Assembly (NCBI GenBank): GCA_027924585.1
Contig: BSBM01000608.1
Span: forward strand, 9,382,501-9,446,500
Reading direction: 5' to 3'
DNA from: Larix kaempferi
Lineage: Eukaryota; Streptophyta; Pinopsida; Pinales; Pinaceae
DNA: 64,000 bases
A program made the position numbers and the translations under genes. The notes below the pieces were generated by a model. It was not told the origin of the DNA, made no database searches, and saw only the letters and a list, made by a program, of their open reading frames with translations. Position 1 is the first letter of the stretch. Each line of letters opens with the position of its first letter. Below are positions 36,930 through 47,730 of the stretch, one piece after another.

Positions 36930-37755
36930 AAGTTATAAATTAAGGGAATTATTTTTACAATAATCATTTCATGCTACTTATACTATCACAGCCACAAGTA
37001 AAGTGGTTGGTGAATGTTAATAGGTGCAACTAACCACTTAGTTTTGTGGAAATGGTTGGTTGTTAAACAAAGATTAAACATCAAACTAATTAATATAAAC
37101 ATAAAACAAATACTATTTAATAAATATATCCCTTTTTTTAACCACTGCTTAGCTAAAGCTTATTTAAATATTAATCAAGATGCGTTATAAATTAAGGGAA
37201 TTATTTTTACAATAATTATTTCATGCTACTTACAAATAAAGGGCGTAATCAAATTTGACCTTACACTATCACAACCACAAGTAAAGTGGTCAGTGAATAT
37301 CGATAGGTGAAACCAACCACTTAGTTTTGTGGAGATGGTTGGTTGTTAAACAAAGACTAAACATCAAACTAATTAATATAAACATAAAACAAATACTATT
37401 TAATAAATCTCTACCCCTTTTTTTAACCACCGCTTAGCTGAAGCTTATTTAAATCTTAATCAAGATGCATTATAAATTAAGGGAATTATTTTTACAATAA
37501 TAATTTCATGCTACTTACAAATAAAGGGCCTAATCAAATTTGACCTTACACTATCACAACCACAAGGAAAGTGGTCAGTGAATGTCGATAGGTGCAACCA
37601 ACCACTTAGTTTTGTGGAGATGGTTGGATGTTAAACAAAGACTAAACATCAAACTAATTAATATAACCATAAAACAAATATTATTTAATAAATATACCCA
37701 TTTTTTAAACCACTACTTAGCTGAAGCTTATTTAAATCTTAATCAAGATGCATTT
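36930..37755. repeat. three tandem copies of a 250-286 bp unit
   Basis: Units start at ttataaattaagggaattatttttacaa at about 36933, 37183 and 37469 and run to tcaagatgc. Copy 1 lacks the block aaataaagggc.taatcaaatttgacctta that copies 2 and 3 contain. That block recurs alone at about 38000-38030. Each unit contains cacaaccacaagtaaagtgg and ttagttttgtgga.atggttgg. Confidence 0.9.
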
Positions 37756-37889
37756 AAGCATAACAAGATACAACGACCATGAGAAGAATCCCGACTATCC
37801 ACTTGTTACACTTGGGTTAATCTTGTTGATGCACTCAATGAAGTCCAAAATATCAGATAATATCTAAACTCCTATCGACGTAACTAGAA

Positions 37890-37968
<79 letters not shown>
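37890..37968. repeat. (TA)n(GA)n compound microsatellite
   Basis: A TA run of about 40 bases is followed by a GA run of about 35 bases. Confidence 0.98.
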
Positions 37969-37971
<3 letters not shown>

Positions 37972-38034
37972 TGGTTTGTGGTCAAGAGGAGAAGTTAATA
38001 AAGGGCCTAATCAAATTTGACCTTACATTAGAAG

Positions 38035-38059
38035 TATTCCATGCGGACCGCATGGAATA
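38035..38059. repeat. 25-bp perfect palindrome
   Basis: Arms tattccatgcgg and ccgcatggaata flank a single central A. It directly follows the stray copy of the tandem-repeat block. Confidence 0.9.
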
Positions 38060-38428
38060 GACATAGACAAATCTATTAATTAATGGCTATTATACATATA
38101 TGAATTAACTGGTATTATGCATAATACATGCTCATGTGTGTTGGCCACTGATAAAAAGGTTGGTTAATGGTTGACATCTAATGATAAAGAAAAAGAGTGC
38201 ATGGTCTCTTATGAATGAAATCACCTTAGTTAAAATGCCCCTAGAAAGAGTGCATGACTATTGAAATGGATTAAGAGTGTTATTGTAAGAGGATCGATCA
38301 CATGATAACTGATGACAAACAGTTGACCCAAGAAATGTCAAGGTCTACCTATTAGAAGTGAAGAAAAGGAAAAACAAAAAGGACATGCTAACAACAAGAG
38401 TTTCTACTTTGGCTATGATAATTATATT

Positions 38429-40384
38429 TTTTCTAGTTATGATAATTCAATTATGGTTGGATATGAAGAAGATGCAAAGGGATACAAGATCTTTGACCCC
38501 TCATCTCAAAATACTTTCATTGAGAGGAGTGTTCGGTTCGAAGAAGAGCCCATGCATGCAGCTGACCAAGAAGAAAGGGAATGCTCAAACCCCCTACCTG
38601 AAGTGGATGTAAGTGATGATTCATTTTCTGATATTTCTAATTCTGATGTTGAGGATCAAAATGATGCCATGCATGCAGATCATGAACCTCCTACAAGTCC
38701 CAAGTGGGTTGAGAAAACAATACAAGCAGCTGGTGAACTTGCAAGTGATGCACAAGAATCTATGAAGACTATATCACAGTTTCACAATGCATTGTATTCT
38801 TGTGATCCAGATATTTATGGGAGGTGTTTTATTATGGTTGGATCCGATCCACAGTCACATGAAGAAGCATCACATTACCCAATATTACAAAAAACCATGC
38901 AAGAAGAGATGAAGTCTCTCCATGACAATGAAACTTGGGAGTTGGTCCCTCTTCCTTCCAAGAGGAAATTGGTTCAATGCAAGTGGGTGTATAGGACCAA
39001 TATGGCTGCTGATGGTTTTTATTTGAAGTATAAGGCCAGATTGGTAGCTAAAGGATTCTCTCAATTTCATGGAGTGGACTACACAGAGACATTCACACCT
39101 GTGGCAAAGATGGACTCAATCACGCTAGTTTTGGTCATTGCAACTTCCAAGTGATGGGAGGTTCATCACATGGATGTGAAGAGTGCTTTTCTTCATGGGG
39201 ATCTTCATGAGGATATCTATATGCAGAAGACTAAAGGTTTCATTCATGATCCTTCACTTGTTTGCAGGTTGAAGAAGTCCCTCTATGGTCTCAAGAAAGC
39301 TCCAAGAGCTTGGTATGCCAAGATGGACAATTTTATGCTATCACAAGGTTTCGAAAGATGCAAATCTGATCCAAATGTCTATATGTAGCATATTAGTGAC
39401 TTCATTTTGATTATTGTACTGTATTTTGATGACCTTTTGATCACTCGTGTTTTCATTGAAGAACTAGGCTTAGTTAAAGCTACATTACACAGTGCATTTG
39501 CCATGTATGATCCTGCCATGTTCGATCTAGGATTGTTGAAACAATTTCTTGGTTTGGAGATTGATCAACCTGATGAAGGGATCAATGTTTCACAATCAAA
39601 GTATGCTTCAGATATGATACAGAATTTCAAAATGGTTAAATGCAAGACTTCTAAGTTTCCCTTCCTCTCAGGGGTAAAGCTTCATAATTGGGGTTCCTCA
39701 CCATTGGTGGATAGTTCGTTGTATAAACAGCTAGTTGGGAGCTTGTTGTATCTCACTCACTCTCGGTGCAATTTGTCTTATGCAGTAGATGTTGTTGCTA
39801 GATACATGCAAGAGCCTCATGAGATCCATTGGAAGGCTACCAAAAGGATCTTGCATTATGTGCAAGGAACCAAGCAGTTTGGGATACACTATGTAGCTAG
39901 TTCATCACTTGAACTAGTTGGTTTTACTAATTCAAATTGGGATGGAGATAGCACTGAACGGAATTCCACTCCTGGTTATATATTTATACTTGCACATGGT
40001 TCCATTTGTTGGTCTAGTAAGAAGCAGCACACTATTTCCTTATCATCAGTTGAGGCCGAATACAGGGGAGCAGTGAATGCAGCTACACAATGTGTGTGGT
40101 TGCAAGGTATTCTTGGAGAGTTTTTCTTTGCATTTGATTCACCCATAGTCATTTGGTGTGATAATCAAAGTGAAATCAAGATATCCACTGATATAGTATA
40201 GAGACAAAGGACCAGACATGTAGAGATACACATGTACTACATCAGAAGCTTAGTGCATGACCAGATTATTGCCTTGCAGTATTGCCCATATGTTTTGCAA
40301 ACTGTTGATATATTCACCAAGAGTTTCACTGAGAAGACCTTCACCTACCTTATATCACTCCTTGGGTTGGGTGATGCATGGTGA
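38429..40384 (+). pseudogene. Ty1/Copia pol fragment: RT and RNase H, one frame with three stops
   Basis: A single plus frame runs about 1.95 kb with stops only at 39152 (TGA), 39386 (TAG) and 40199 (TAG), and ends at TGA 40382-40384. It begins in the segment after integrase (VGYEEDAKGYKIFDP). RT blocks follow: KCKWVYRTN-like QCKWVYR, YKARLVAKGFSQ, DYTETFTPVAK, HMDVKSAFLHGDL, RLKKSLYGLKKAPRAWY and VLYFDDLL (YFDD for YVDD). Then come LVGSLLYLTHSR, RILHYVQGTK and the RNase H blocks GSICWSSKKQHTISLSSVEAEY and WCDNQSEI. The integrase and gag are missing. The few stops suggest fairly recent decay. Confidence 0.92.
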
Positions 40385-40551
40385 AAAATGGTATATTTTC
40401 CATATTTTATTTCATGTCCATTTTAGAGGGGAGGTTTTATTTCCCATGTGGTTTTCCTCCTTACCTTGGTTACATGGACTAATAAAAAATGTAAGCGGTG
40501 ACTTGATCCTTAGTTTCCAAGGCCTCATTTTTGTTTTGGCTACATAAGTAT

Positions 40552-40563
40552 AGATTAAGGGGG
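40552..40563 (+). other. Copia polypurine tract
   Basis: The sequence attaaggggg directly precedes the LTR start TGTT, as expected for priming of plus-strand DNA synthesis. Confidence 0.75.
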
Positions 40564-41263
40564 TGTTTTAGAACATTATTACACCTAGGACCATAGTCGC
40601 ATAAGATATTTTGATGATTAGTTAGTCCAAAACATGGTTAATGATGATTATCCAAGGTTGTTAGGCATTAATGACACATTCCACTACCTAAGCGCCCAGT
40701 TTTGGTCAAACAAGAAGTTAGGATCCCTCTATTATGGCCACCCACCTCATTTATTAACACTACTTGGCTTAGGTGCTCCCTTATCCCCTGTTTTGTGGAT
40801 ATGAGTTTGACTTGAGGCGCCCATGCATTGAATGTGGCCATTTTCCCCCCTCCTTGGCAGTTTTGGCATATCCTTGGCCACCTACACTCCATCAAATCAT
40901 CCACCACTCATGTGATACCATCATTAATGCCTTCCCATGCCATCCCAATGTTCATATTAGGAATTCATGACTGTTTGAGGTGATTTGGGAGCCTATTGGT
41001 CAACCTAGAGGGGATTGAGGTCCAATGTAAGCTAGCCACTTGTAGCTCATTCTGACGCCTCCAAAGGCTCATGAGTTTTCCCAAATGTAATATAATGGTG
41101 ATCACAACTCATTTATGGGTTGGAAAATAATAGAATAACCTGCTATTTGATCATTTGTGTGTTCAGAGTTCCTCTTTTACATTGTTTTCTTGTATACTTA
41201 GTCAAATTCTTAATTGTGAGGATATCTTTAGCTAGTTGATCCTACTATGATTTGAATTCTGCA
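40564..41263 (+). repeat. 3' LTR of the Copia element
   Basis: It starts TGTTTTAGAACATTA after the polypurine tract and ends near ttctgca. Bases 42764-43450 are a second copy of the same LTR family, starting TGTTAGAACATTA and ending near atttca. About 700 bp. The 3' boundary is set by the end of similarity with the second copy and the start of Gypsy sequence at about 41264. Confidence 0.8.
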
Positions 41264-42646
41264 CTTACAGTGTTAAGTATGCATGGTTATGAAACCATTG
41301 CTTGGTCGCGGTTGTAAGAAGAAGACATTGATTATTTTATGGTGTATCGACAACTAGAGATAGAACAATCGATTGTTCTCAACTACTACATGAAGGAAAA
41401 CATGATTTACAAGATAGGACATTAGTGAGCATCGACAGAAGCTCATATGGGATGCAAACTAGAGAAAAACAACGGGACATTTTAGAGTTAAAAAAACACT
41501 TGTTGTGCTCTAGAATTATTTCTACTGGATTTTGCTCAAAAAATATGTCGACAAGTACATCAAGTCATGCATGGTTTGTGCCATTGCCAAGCCACCGAGC
41601 TGACAATGGGGTTTGTATATGCCCTTTCATGTTCCTATTCCACCATGGGAATCTATTTCCTTGGATTATTTAACTAGATATCCTATTACCTGACAACAGT
41701 ATAATGCAATCCTGGTAGTGGTTGACAGATTCTTCAAAATGGCTATCCTCATTCCTTGTAAGAATACCACAACAACCCAGCAGACTGCTCAACTCTTCTT
41801 TAAGAATGTTTGGAAGCACTATGGCAAGCTGAATTCAATCATATACGACCATGAATCCATATTTTTTAACACGTTCTGGAAGATGTTTTGGAAACAAATT
41901 GACACACAACTATCTATGTTGACAGCGTTCCATCCTCAGACTGATGGAAAGACATAAGTTGTGAATAACATGGTAGTACAATTGCTTCGCATGTACAACC
42001 ACAAGCATAAAAAAACATGGGATGAAATCCTCCCATACATCCAACATAGCTATAATCGAGCGCAACATAGATCGACGGGTAAGAGTCATTTTGAAATATG
42101 TTATGGATTTCAACCCTCAACTCCTATTGACTTAGTCATCCAACCGATTGTCTTGGTTGACACCGACTGTGGAAAACGAGAAATCGATAAGGAATTCAAG
42201 TTCAAGGATCAGATGTGTGACATTCAAAAACAAGCATAGGATATGTTGAAGCGAGCTCATGAAAAATCCAAGGCCTGACACGATAAGAATCGTACTCCTC
42301 ATTCATTCAAAATTGGGGATCAGGTTTGGTTACATCTCAAGAAATAAAGATTCAGTGACACACACAAGAATATGAAACCATTACAATATGGTCCTTATAC
42401 CATTCTTGAACAAATTGGGGGAAATGCTTATAAGCTCAGCATTCCACCATACTTGGGTCTGTATCCAGTATTCAATGTGCACTTGCTTTGACTGTACTTT
42501 CCACGAACAATACCCTTGTTTCAGGTGGCTAAGGTAGGAAAACTCCTATCTCAAGGAAAGTGGTATAGTATCCTTGAGTTGGAGCTCAAGTTTCCTCATT
42601 TTCATGAGCAGGAAATGGGGACCATTTCCACTTAAGGGGGGAATTC
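41264..42646 (+). pseudogene. Gypsy fragment: RNase H end, integrase and tail; same family as element 3
   Basis: The plus strand continues the element 3 polyprotein from the RNase H-integrase linker (HGYETIAW-like, EEDIDYF), then the zinc domain and the core: ILVVVDRFFKMAILIPCKN, IIYDHESIFF and AFHPQTDGKT. At the third catalytic position the codon is TAA where GAA is expected. The stretch IEICYGFQPSTPIDLVIQ and GPYTILEQIGGNAYKLSIPPYLG follow, then a polypurine tract (taagggggg, about 42633-42640). The 5' part of the element is cut off by the Copia LTR. Confidence 0.85.
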
Positions 42647-43990
42647 TGATTCATCCCAAGATTCGACTGTATCCATCGACTATTGCTTAGTCCCAATCGA
42701 CTCCTTGGTAGGATCCTCGACTTGGTCGTCCCAGCAAATCAGTCAAATTCACGACCGAAGGCATGTTAGAACATTATCACACCTAGGACCATAGTCTCAA
42801 TGATGTTTAATTAATGATTTTTGGTTCAAGCAAGGTTATTGATGATTATCTAAGGTTGTTAAGCTAATTATGACCAATTTCACTACCTTGGCACCCAATG
42901 TTGGTCAACCAGTGGGTAAGGCACCCCCATTTATAGACACCACCCTCATTTATGACCACTACACTACCAGGGTATTCCCTTATCCCCTGTTTTGTGGATC
43001 TGAGTTTGAATTGGGGCGCTCATGCATTGAACATGGTCATTTTTCCTCCTTTTTGGAATTTTTGGCCTATCTTAGGCCACCTCCACTCCACCACTCATGT
43101 GTAGCCATCAATAATGTCCTCCCATGCCATCCCAACATTCATATTAGACATTCATGACAGTTTGAGGTGATTTGGGAGACTATTGGTCAACCTAGGGGGA
43201 TTGAGGTCCAATGTTAGCTAGCCACTTGTAGCTCATTCGAATGCCTCCAAAGGCTCACGATTTTTCCCAAATGTAATATAATGATGTTCCCAACTTGTTT
43301 CTCAGTTGGACTGTAATAGAATTACCATCTATTTGCAGCATTCGTTGTGTATATTGTGCTTCTTTTACACTTTTTTCATGCATACTTAGCCAAATTCTTG
43401 ATTAGTGAGGAATTATTTATCTAGTATATATTGATATGATTATAATTTCACATGGAACATGACCAATTATACATGCCCAATGGATCATCACACATGCCCG
43501 ACAATAGATGATGATTCCTACACATGTTCGATGACATTTTGAGTAGTCGGAAAGCATCTGAATCGCAATCAACATGGCAACGATGTCTCCTCATCTTCTT
43601 CCAACTGGAGAATGGGAAGAAGACATATGAAATTTGTAACTATATTTTTGTAATTAAAATGCGGTAGGTAACTACCCAAGCGTCCCTTAGAATTGTATAA
43701 ATACTTGTAAGCTCCAAAAAGAAGAAGCTTGTTGGTTCTCTAGTCTTAATTGCATTAATACGAGTTCCTAAAGAGAAGGCTCAATTGGTTCTCGATGGTT
43801 CCTACATTCGTGCTCTTATGGAAACTTCTCCATACAACCAGATTTTTCACCCATGGGGTTTCTATGTTATCAATTATTGTTTCACATTCTTCTGTTATTG
43901 GTATTGTCTATTAATTTTGCAGTTGTTTATTGTTCGATATATGTCTTTGTGTATAGTTGTTTCTCTGATCAAAATAACACTATAAGCATT
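42647..43990 (+). repeat. Gypsy 3' LTR interrupted by a Copia LTR
   Basis: It starts TGATTCATCCCAAG after the polypurine tract at 42647. The first 117 bp are followed by the Copia LTR (42764-43450), after which LTR-like sequence resumes with a TATA-like gtataaatacttg at about 43694-43706. The 3' end near 43990 is approximate. Confidence 0.55.
42764..43450 (+). repeat. second Copia LTR, nested (solo or remnant)
   Basis: Direct repeat of 40564-41263, sharing long blocks such as acacctaggaccatagtc and cttatcccctgttttgtgga. It lies inside Gypsy LTR sequence with no internal Copia sequence on its right. I found no matching 5-bp target duplication. Confidence 0.8.
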
Positions 43991-44183
43991 CGCCATAATA
44001 GTAGTCAACTTTGTTGTCCCCTTGTCGTCCTCCTAGTTGACACAGTTCAACCAACTAAAAATGACCAGATAAACAACCAATTTGGTCACGGTATAAAATG
44101 TATGACTAGATAACAAGTAACTAAACTAAAAGTGACCACATAATAATAACATTAAGAATATGAGTTGGTCATTTCTTTGGTCA
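43991..44183. other. no gene seen
   Basis: Short stretch between the Gypsy LTR and the repeat unit that follows, containing two atgaccag/agtgaccac-like blocks. Confidence 0.3.
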
Positions 44184-44283
44184 TTTTTAGTTGTGTCACT
44201 CCGACAATGGAAAATTACAATTTTGATAATGAATTTGTACAATTTAATAAATTTTAACACTACATATGAATTCAAAGACCCCC
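44184..44283. repeat. repeat unit, copy 1
   Basis: The block from gtgtcactc through aatggaaaatt, caattt..ataatgaatt and aagaccccc recurs at about 46178-46276 on the far side of the LINE, with a partial third copy near 46336-46385. Confidence 0.75.
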
Positions 44284-44287
44284 TTGT

Positions 44288-44304
44288 AACATTGTAGATG
44301 GATT
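44288..44304. repeat. left target site duplication of the LINE
   Basis: aacattgtagatggatt, identical to 46145-46161. A near-identical stretch also occurs in the local repeat at about 46248, so the local repeats may have contributed. Confidence 0.75.
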
Positions 44305-44712
44305 TCCGGGTTGGCAAGTGATCGGGGAGTCCTTATAGACTCCGACGGAAACAAAATGAACGATTTTGCTCGGGGAATTGGAAAAAGAACTAATAATGAA
44401 GAAGAGTGGTTAGCAGTGATAAAAGGGATGGATGTTGCAAGGAGCAATGATGTTGAGGATCTTGTGGTCTTTGGAGATTCTATGTTGGTGATAAGGGAAG
44501 CCAAGACTTTAGTCAAATTTCATCGAAAACCAGTCTCTTCGATGCATCAGCACTTGATTTTTTTGGCCAAAGAATTTCATTCCCTTTCCTTCCTCCACAT
44601 CCTTAGGCAAAACAATCAAAGCACCGACACTATGGATAATATTGGTGTAGGTCTGAATTGTGGTCAGGCTATTATCAATGGTCTCCTTAAGGTGTATGTT
44701 TGGGTGTTGTAA
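44305..44712 (+). pseudogene. LINE RNase H domain (5' truncated)
   Basis: This reads GVLIDSDGNKMNDFARGIG, KRTNNEEEWLAVIKGMDVA, DLVVFGDSMLVI, then FLHILRQNNQSTDTMDNIGV. These are the RNase H blocks of plant LINEs, including the GDS aspartate. The start of the domain is lost at the truncation. In the last block the usual AD..AN is TD..DN. The frame ends at a stop at 44710-44712. Confidence 0.8.
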
Positions 44713-45046
44713 CTTGTTTCCCTTTAACCCTATGATCCTCATCCCTTTTTTCTCCATTCCCTTCCCCTCGAGGACCTCATTAACTCTCCATATCCTCTCT
44801 AGATTCTTCCGCTCCATTCAAATGTCCCCTCGCATGAACTAGTGGCCACCCCTGGCAGGCACCATCTGTCTTGCATGCGAGAGATTAATGCGAACGATCC
44901 CCAAGGTGGTGTGTGTCTATTTCATGCAGGGTGGTGGATCTCTTTGCTTCCTGTGAACTCTTTTGCGATTATGCTCCTCATTTACTACTCTTTTCTGTGT
45001 TTTTCCCTTCAGCGTAGTCCCCGAAAGCCTGTTGTTTTGGCCAGCT

Positions 45047-45856
45047 ATGGAGGATTGCAATCAATGCCCCCCTACTTTGCTTTGTAGAAAATGTAGGAAG
45101 AATAGTCAAGGGCAGTCTGGGGGGGCTGGCAATGGAGGTTTGAAACATTATCTCTCTGATATCTTTCATGGCATCAGCGACAATGAGCCTACTAGGGGTG
45201 GCGTGACAAAGTTGGATTGCTTCAATCATCCCAAAGAGGATGACCCTGGCAGCGACAGAAGATGGGTGCCCCTTGATGCTGGTCATGGCCAGGGAAACAG
45301 GGACCCTGTGCAGTACCCTGACTGTGGTTTCGTTTATGGAAAGACTTCAGACTCTGGCTTCCACTTGAGCCCCTGTGAAATTGGTCATGGTGCACCACAA
45401 CAACTGTTTCGTGGTAGTCCTGGTGAATTGGGTAGGAAGAATTGGAAGCATGTAACTAGCGACAATGGGGGTCTCGTCAATCTGGAATCTCCTCGAGGGA
45501 AAGGAATCCCCTCCCCTGAACTCCACTCACAATTGCTGGACCTCGAAGCCCAAGTCCGTTGGCTCAGGGGAGACCTATTGGATATGAAGAAAGCAATCTC
45601 CCATTTGGCCACCTTCGTCCAAATCTCCAACTTAGAAGTCCGGGCAAGCACTGGTAAGAAGAAATATTACTTTGAAAAGTTAATGGGAAAACATGATACT
45701 TTCTACTGTTTTCTTCGAATTGTAGAATCCAAATTTGAATGCGTTAGGACCAATAGTGGTAGCAATCCCTCGGTCATTCTGAATATCAATGACGAAAATG
45801 CAGGCGCAGCTTCAAGAAGTAAGGATAAAATTGCCGGAACTCATCATGATAACTAA
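45047..45856 (+). CDS. open frame in the LINE 3' region, about 269 codons, unknown
   Basis: This frame starts at MEDCNQCPPTLLCRKCRKN; the same frame is open from 44963. It has an N-terminal CxxC...CxxC zinc-ribbon-like pattern, a Gly/Asp/Pro-rich middle, and a helical segment with heptad-like spacing (LHSQLLDLEAQVRWLRG, then LLDMKKAISHL) that could form a coiled coil. It lies after the RNase H stop and before the LINE tail, where plant LINEs usually have only 3' UTR. No homology recognised. It could be an additional LINE ORF or captured sequence. Confidence 0.45.
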   Translation: MEDCNQCPPTLLCRKCRKNSQGQSGGAGNGGLKHYLSDIFHGISDNEPTRGGVTKLDCFNHPKEDDPGSDRRWVPLDAGHGQGNRDPVQYPDCGFVYGKTSDSGFHLSPCEIGHGAPQQLFRGSPGELGRKNWKHVTSDNGGLVNLESPRGKGIPSPELHSQLLDLEAQVRWLRGDLLDMKKAISHLATFVQISNLEVRASTGKKKYYFEKLMGKHDTFYCFLRIVESKFECVRTNSGSNPSVILNINDENAGAASRSKDKIAGTHHDN

Positions 45857-46144
45857 CGCTTTGTGTCTGAGCAGTTATTTTTTGGTCTAGATATTTCACT
45901 TCTAGTTATATGTTCTACTTATGTTGTATCTTGTTAGGGTAGTTCATCAATATTTACAATTGTAATAGGTTCACCAATATTTTCAATTGTAATAGGCATA
46001 AGGCCATTTTTTAACTTCAGAGGCTGGTATTCAATGAGTCTGTCTCGGCAACTGTGGTGTTTTGGGATCAGCCTCCCCTTCTCTTTGTAATATGTTCCAC
46101 CTTTTTAATATAAAGCTCGTTATCCGTTTGTGTAAAAACAAAAA

Positions 46145-46161
46145 AACATTGTAGATGGATT
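46145..46161. repeat. right target site duplication of the LINE
   Basis: Identical to 44288-44304 and directly after the A-rich tail. Confidence 0.75.
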
Positions 46162-46177
46162 CAAAAACATGAGTGAT

Positions 46178-46385
46178 GCTAATTGTGTCACTCGATGGCA
46201 ATGGAAAATTGCAATTTTGACAATGAATTGTTACAATTTACTAAATTTGAACAATGTAGATGGATTTAGAGACCCCCGAGGGATCTCTGAATCCATCTAC
46301 AGTGTTAAAATTTAGTAAATTTTGGACCCCCTCATGTGTCACAACTCAACAATGGAAATTAATATTGCAATTTTAATTTACAAGA
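46178..46385. repeat. repeat unit copies 2 and 3 with an inverted segment
   Basis: Copy 2 (46178-46276) repeats 44184-44283. Bases about 46232-46276 and 46278-46322 form an inverted repeat (tttactaaattt..., ...gtagatggattTagaga against tctctgaatccatctac...aaatttagtaaa). This looks like a miniature inverted-repeat element into whose array the LINE inserted. Confidence 0.65.

Positions 46386-46388
<3 letters not shown>

Positions 46389-46418
<30 letters not shown>
46389..46418. repeat. (TA)n microsatellite
   Basis: An uninterrupted TA run of about 30 bases. Confidence 0.95.
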
Positions 46419-46421
<3 letters not shown>

Positions 46422-46640
46422 CTATTGATCATAATGACGTCTTAGCGAGACACCAAATTAATGACATGTCAACTAGCGTCATACCCATCGGCCCCATAAC
46501 CATGAATTTGTAACCATGTATATATTCATAATTACACAATACTAATATATTAATTACAATATCATACATTAGTTATATAATACAAAACAAAGAAATTCAA
46601 TAATATATAATATATTAATATAACAATTTTTAATATTATT

Positions 46641-46690
46641 GGGTGAAAAAATGAAGATGGGTGTCTATTTTGGGGGGTCTCGTGAGAAAA
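46641..46690 (+). repeat. left terminal inverted repeat
   Basis: Pairs with 55577-55624: GGGTGAAAA start, TGAAG.TGGGT, then a shared tcgtgagaaa block ending at about 46690. Confidence 0.85.
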
Positions 46691-47474
46691 TAATTCTGTT
46701 TTTTTCATGTCTTCCAACTTCGGGCGAACAAAAGTGATATTTTTATTTAAAATTTCACTTTGCCGTAAAAAGAAAACTTTTGTAGAATTATGTTAGCTTT
46801 CTACTCATAATTTTTTCAATTTTTTTTATTAAGATTTGATATGTCGATCTCGCAAATGTTTGACAGTGTGTTCTTATAAAATGAAAAGACTACAAAAGAG
46901 TTATGATTTGTTGCACCACTAAAATCGTTGTTAGACTTGTGTTTTGCAAAAACTGAAAATGCTACGACAATCTACACACAATGTACTAACGCGTGACTAT
47001 AAGTTTGCATCCAATGGACCTCTATACTAATTATTATATTTTTTTAAAGTCGATCCATGGGGAAACTCAGTCGATTTTCAACAACCTTTTTGTTGCACCA
47101 CTTTTCTCTCAACCCGCTATAAAATCAAAAAATCTAAGACCACCCTTTTGAAGTAGACACGTCAATGAATCGACCCACATTTTCTTCGATTTTTTTGGTG
47201 TTGTATTTACAAAGTTATGTATTTTTCTTTTCGCTGTTTTTTTAAAGAGCTGAATCATAACTCGACACATGTTACAAATATAAAACTTAAAAAATATCAG
47301 TTCTTATCTATATACAACAAAATTTATACCCTCGTAAAGTAGATTCAATAATGAATCTACTGGTATGAAGTCCGACATTCGTTTTGTTGTGTAAGAGGTG
47401 GTTTTCTCCTTCCGAAAATGGAGAAACCTGAAAATTTTGCAGAGATCTGAATCGGTCATGTTTCAGAGATTATT

Positions 47475-47595
47475 CGGTCGAATTAATTATTCGGCCGAAT
47501 AATTATTCGGCCGAATAATTATTCGGCCGAATAACTGTTTTCCGTAACGGCGCCGTAACTTATAGCGAAGGTTATTCGGCCGAATAACTAAACGG
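47475..47595. repeat. left array of ATTCGGCCGAAT palindromes
   Basis: Four intact copies plus one variant (attcggtcgaat). Three are in tandem with a 16-bp period, and one stands alone near 47575. A separate palindrome ACGGCGCCGT lies between. They could be binding sites for an element-encoded protein. Confidence 0.9.
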
Positions 47596-47642
47596 AAAAA
47601 AAATTTCGTCGGCCGGAAAAAAAATAAAAATAAAAATTTATA

Positions 47643-47660
47643 CTCATATAAATAAACATA
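47643..47660 (+). promoter_or_regulatory. TATA-like sequence of the plus-strand gene
   Basis: tcatataaataaacat lies about 50 bp inside the left palindrome array and about 100 bp before the proposed first splice donor. It mirrors the TATA-like site on the right side. Confidence 0.4.
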
Positions 47661-47730
47661 AAGTTAATTCATTATTTTCGCATGTTTGAACTTCGCATTT
47701 TTTTGTCAAACTAATTTCGGAAGGAGGATA

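Larger units (their letters stand above)
44305..46144 (+). mobile_element. 5'-truncated LINE insertion, about 1.84 kb
   Basis: It is flanked by a 17-bp perfect direct repeat, ends in an A-rich tail (aaaaacaaaaaa) preceded by the familiar plant LINE 3' sequence ttttaatataaagc, and starts inside an RNase H domain. All of this matches a LINE copy cut short at its 5' end during insertion. It is noticeably GC-richer than its surroundings at 45000-45650. Confidence 0.88.

Noticed and set aside
44963-45046. Upstream ATG for the LINE 3' frame
   Set aside because: The extra hydrophobic residues look like chance open sequence; the CxxC-containing start at 45047 fits better.
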